The translations under genes were made by a program, and so were the position numbers. Below are positions 61,004-64,000 of a DNA stretch of 64,000 nt, piece by piece. The notes below the pieces were generated by a model. The model worked only from the letters and a program-made list of their open reading frames with translations, was not told where the DNA came from and did not search any database. Position 1 is the first letter of the stretch, and every line of letters starts with the position of its first letter. Source of the stretch: Helicostylum pulchrum. Taxonomy: Eukaryota > Mucoromycota > Mucoromycetes > Mucorales > Mucoraceae. Location: NCBI GenBank assembly GCA_025677825.1, contig JAIXMO010000015.1:496001-560000 (forward strand), read 5' to 3'.

Positions 61004-63957
61004 TTAAAAAGTTTCATCCTGATTTGGACATTCTTCAGTGGGATGAATACCAAATACATCGCAATTGACGCAGTAAAACTAGTTTTTTTTTTTTGTTAGA
61101 AAAATGTGAATGGATAATAGCTTATTATTAATAACTTACAGATGATGATGGCAAAGTATCGTTGTATTCATCCATTTGAACAAAGGCGTTACAGGTCATC
61201 ACATCATGCCCATATTCTTCGCATATCTCACAGTACACACTTTCTAATAAATTACTTCCATGATCAGAAACGGTATCTAAACTACTACTCGTCATTAAGC
61301 TAAACGAGCTAGCTGTCGCAGAAGAAGATCGTTTCTTATTGATATGAAAGATGGAAGAATACTGAGGAGAAGTAGGGGACATGGGCGGCTGATTGTTTAA
61401 AAGGACACGTTTCTGATGATGATGATTCTTTTCCTCTTCTTCTTTTAATTTTGCTTCCAGCAACCTAACCTTTTTCTTTTCGTTTTGTAAGGTTTCTTCT
61501 AATTCAGTTTCGTTAAATACTTTGTTTTCAACCAGGGATTCTAAATCATTTAATTCTTTATTCAACTGTTCTAATTTGACCTGTTTGGAGTTTTCTAAAT
61601 CCTGGTATCTTTTGGTTTCACGAACCACTTGTAACTTTAGTTGTTCGATTTCTCGTCTGTAGATGCGATCAGCATCTTCTCCCTGGACCTCTCGCTGACT
61701 ATCGTTTACTTTTTCAATTGCCAACAATTCGTCCATTAATCTCATACATTCATGTTCTGTTTGTCTTTGAGATTCCAAAATACGTTCATTTTCTAACTCG
61801 AGTTGTCGATTTCTATCGATTAAAGATTCTCCGTTTGTAATTGACCTTTGTTGTTTTTCCATCAAGGCCAACTTTTTAAGTAAGTCAGCTAAATCACGTT
61901 GTGTTTTATCATGTGTAAGACGAATCCGTTCATTTTCTTCTTCTATACGAGACTGTGTTTCAAGAGCTGCATTGGCTTCTTCCATAATCCGTACCTTGTC
62001 TTTAATCTCATGGTCTAGTTCTTCGCGAATGGAATAAAACTGTGAGCTAGAAGAAACAGAGACACGATGTAGTCTTTTAATTTCTGCTTTTAACTGATCG
62101 ATATCATCCGACATTGTCTTTCTTAATTCCCTTTCTCTATCCAACTCCTGCGTTGATAATTCCAGCTGTGCTTCTAATCTTCTTCGGGTATCGTCCACAA
62201 TAGGTGTTAAAGGAGAAGAAGGTAAACAATGAGAAAAATCGCTTACGATATACTGCAGTCTTTGTATTTGCGCGTCCTTGATCGATACCATATTTTCGTA
62301 CTCTTGTTTACACTGGATTAAAGATGATTCATATACACGTGAATTTTCTCTATTTAACTGCCTTAGCTCAGCACAGTCGCGTTCGATTGCAGCGGTGGCT
62401 TCATCACGTTCAGCCAACTGTTTACGAATTTGATCGATCTGAGCTGCATTATCACGCATCTTGTACTCGTGACTGGAAATAAGGTTAGCATTTTGATCTT
62501 GCAAAGTACGTACGCGAAGATCGAGTCTTTCGATTACTTTTATATGTTGTTTTTCCATGGCTTCAGACATACTGGCTCTTGATAAAGCGCCATCCTTTTC
62601 AGTTGTTAACTTTGTGAGTTGTTCATGAGCCAAACGAGTTTGTTCAAACTGACGTCGAAGTCTATTTAATTCGTCTTCTTTTTCTTGTACTCTTAAAGCA
62701 TAACTCTCTTTTGCAGACAATAAACGTTCCCAAGCAGCTTCTTTACCATCCATCTGTTGTGAAAGCATCTTTTGTTCTTGACGAGATTGTTCCAATAAAG
62801 CAGATACACGTTTTAATTCATCTACTTCGTTACGTGTAGTCTTTGAGCTAGAGCTAGCTCTCATCAGTTTTTTCTTTTCGGGTAATTCATGATTATTATG
62901 ACGATGGTGGCAACCAGTTTCGGAAGAAGTGGTTGAAAGTGAACACGATTTTTTTAATTTAGTTGTAGCGGGCTTTGATAATGGAACGATAGGATTAGAC
63001 TTTTTGTTGATGGAAGGAGAACTCCGAGTAGGTAAAGGTTGTTGATGACTGTGAGAAGAGATACGAGCGGATTTACTTGGTGTAGGTTGATTTCTTTTGA
63101 TCATACTCTTTTTAGCAGCAGGCGTAGTTGATTTCTGTGTAGTTTTACTGGCACGAGGAGTGATTGTTTTCTCTGGAACTACCTTATTAGATAGTATAAA
63201 GATACCTGAATCTGGTGCACAAGAAAAGTAACGAACACTAAAAAAAAAAGAAAAAAATTAAATACATTTTATACGGGAGCAAAAAAAAATGTATGAAACT
63301 TTTTTTTTACCCCTGAATACTGCCATCATTTTTTCCTGTTCCTTTTATATCTAATTCAATTCCAACCCAATTTCCACCATTCGTAAATCTGGTTTCACCA
63401 TAAAAACGAACAGTACCAAATACAGATAAGCTAGGGATAGATACTCTTTGGCCAATTCTTAAATCTGTATAATCGTTGCCACCATAATCAACCGGGTTCA
63501 TTAAAGAAGAAGATCTTCGCATAGAAGATGTGGTTACGTTACCAGTAGATGTGGTGGATGTAGTTAATGACTCTGATTTTACTGCAGAAGCATTATTGGT
63601 CTTACTTGATTTAGGTGATCCAACTAATACTCCACTGTTATGATGTTCGGTCGAAAACCTTTTGATCAAACTAGATGGTCTAGGCATAGGTGTTGTAGTT
63701 GCCCTACTTAATGCTCTTCTATGCATTAGTTGTTGGTATGTATCATAATCTTCTTCTTCATCGTCACTTGGATATGAATCTGCTAATCGATGCATTGAAT
63801 GTGATTTAGATAGACGAGAAGTCGGTCGCTTGTTCTTCTTTTTATCATGGTCACTAATATTATATACTCCTCTTCTGTTATTCGTTTGTGCTGTACTTGT
63901 TGCTTGTAATATGGATGTAATTGAGAGTGGTCGAGCTATTCTACTGTTATTAGACAT
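61004..63957 (-). CDS. CLIP-170-type microtubule plus-end protein
   Basis: Three exons (63957-63311, 63237-61140, 61078-61004) give 939 residues. The N terminus is Ser/Thr/basic-rich. One CAP-Gly domain (about 168-237) carries FTNGGNWVGIELD and the tubulin-binding GKNDG at 208-212; the intron falls right after SIQG. A second Ser/Lys-rich segment follows, then about 500 residues of coiled coil. The C terminus has two CCHC zinc knuckles: YCEICEEYGHDVMTC (885-898) and, in the last exon, YCVNCDVFGIHPTEEC (918-932). It ends QDETF, the EEY/F-like tail known in CLIP-170 to bind CAP-Gly domains. Such proteins track growing microtubule ends and link to dynein/dynactin. Retention of the last intron would end the protein at VSY and delete knuckle 2 and the tail. 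Confidence 0.95.
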
Positions 63958-64000
63958 TTGTTTTATTTATTTAATTGATTTGTTATATGATTCTATTCTT

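Overview
The window looks like nuclear DNA of a Mucorales-type fungus (Mucoromycota). It is AT-rich with long A/T homopolymers. Most introns are about 50-85 nt with GTAAGT-like donors. The gene set fits: an HSPA12-type Hsp70, fungal Pma1, Yra1/ALYREF, a PPZ-like phosphatase, COQ1, the minor-spliceosome protein U11/U12-35K and a queuosine salvage enzyme. I saw no rRNA, tRNA or CRISPR. Exon joins below were read by eye; each keeps frame and, where the family is known, restores conserved residues.

Layout. 0.6-10.6 kb, all on the minus strand: a CHMP7-like ESCRT-III protein, a double-module HSPA12-like protein, cytochrome c haem lyase and an unrecognised acidic protein with a Cys cluster. 12.9-16.7 kb: HEM2, a membrane-anchored neutral-sphingomyelinase-like protein, and mitochondrial TrpRS, whose stop lies 11 nt from the sphingomyelinase stop. 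18.3-19.7 kb: an ALYREF/Yra1 homologue with one intron about ten times longer than its neighbours. 17.7-18.2 and 20.3-25 kb: decayed coding sequence, including a TnpB/Fanzor-like C-terminal fragment and a broken gene with a PD-(D/E)XK-like core.

26.4-31.0 kb: a small unknown protein, polyprenyl diphosphate synthase COQ1 and ornithine decarboxylase. 32.6-33.3 kb: a broken ORF ending in a 15-bp CAA/CAT minisatellite. 34.3-37.4 kb: plasma-membrane H+-ATPase. 39.4-43.8 kb: QNG1 and ORC3, convergent with 33 nt between stops. 44.6-47.7 kb: a second, longer and frameshifted TnpB/Fanzor-like pseudogene. 47.9-50.4 kb: mL49 (IMG2) and a broken poly-C2H2 zinc-finger gene.

52.0-59.0 kb is compact: an ACT-domain protein and an EBP-type sterol isomerase only 43 nt apart, eIF1A divergent from U11/U12-35K, a helical unknown and the PPZ-like phosphatase. 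61.0-64.0 kb: a CLIP-170-type microtubule plus-end protein. The intact genes are housekeeping and unrelated in pathway; the only loose link is three haem/respiration genes (CYC3, HEM2, COQ1), which do not form a cluster. The most unusual items are the fused tandem HSPA12 gene with a repeated intron position, the two TnpB/Fanzor-like relics, unusual splicing (10-nt microexon, 2-codon last exon, GC-AG intron, 526-nt ALYREF intron) and the minor-spliceosome marker gene.
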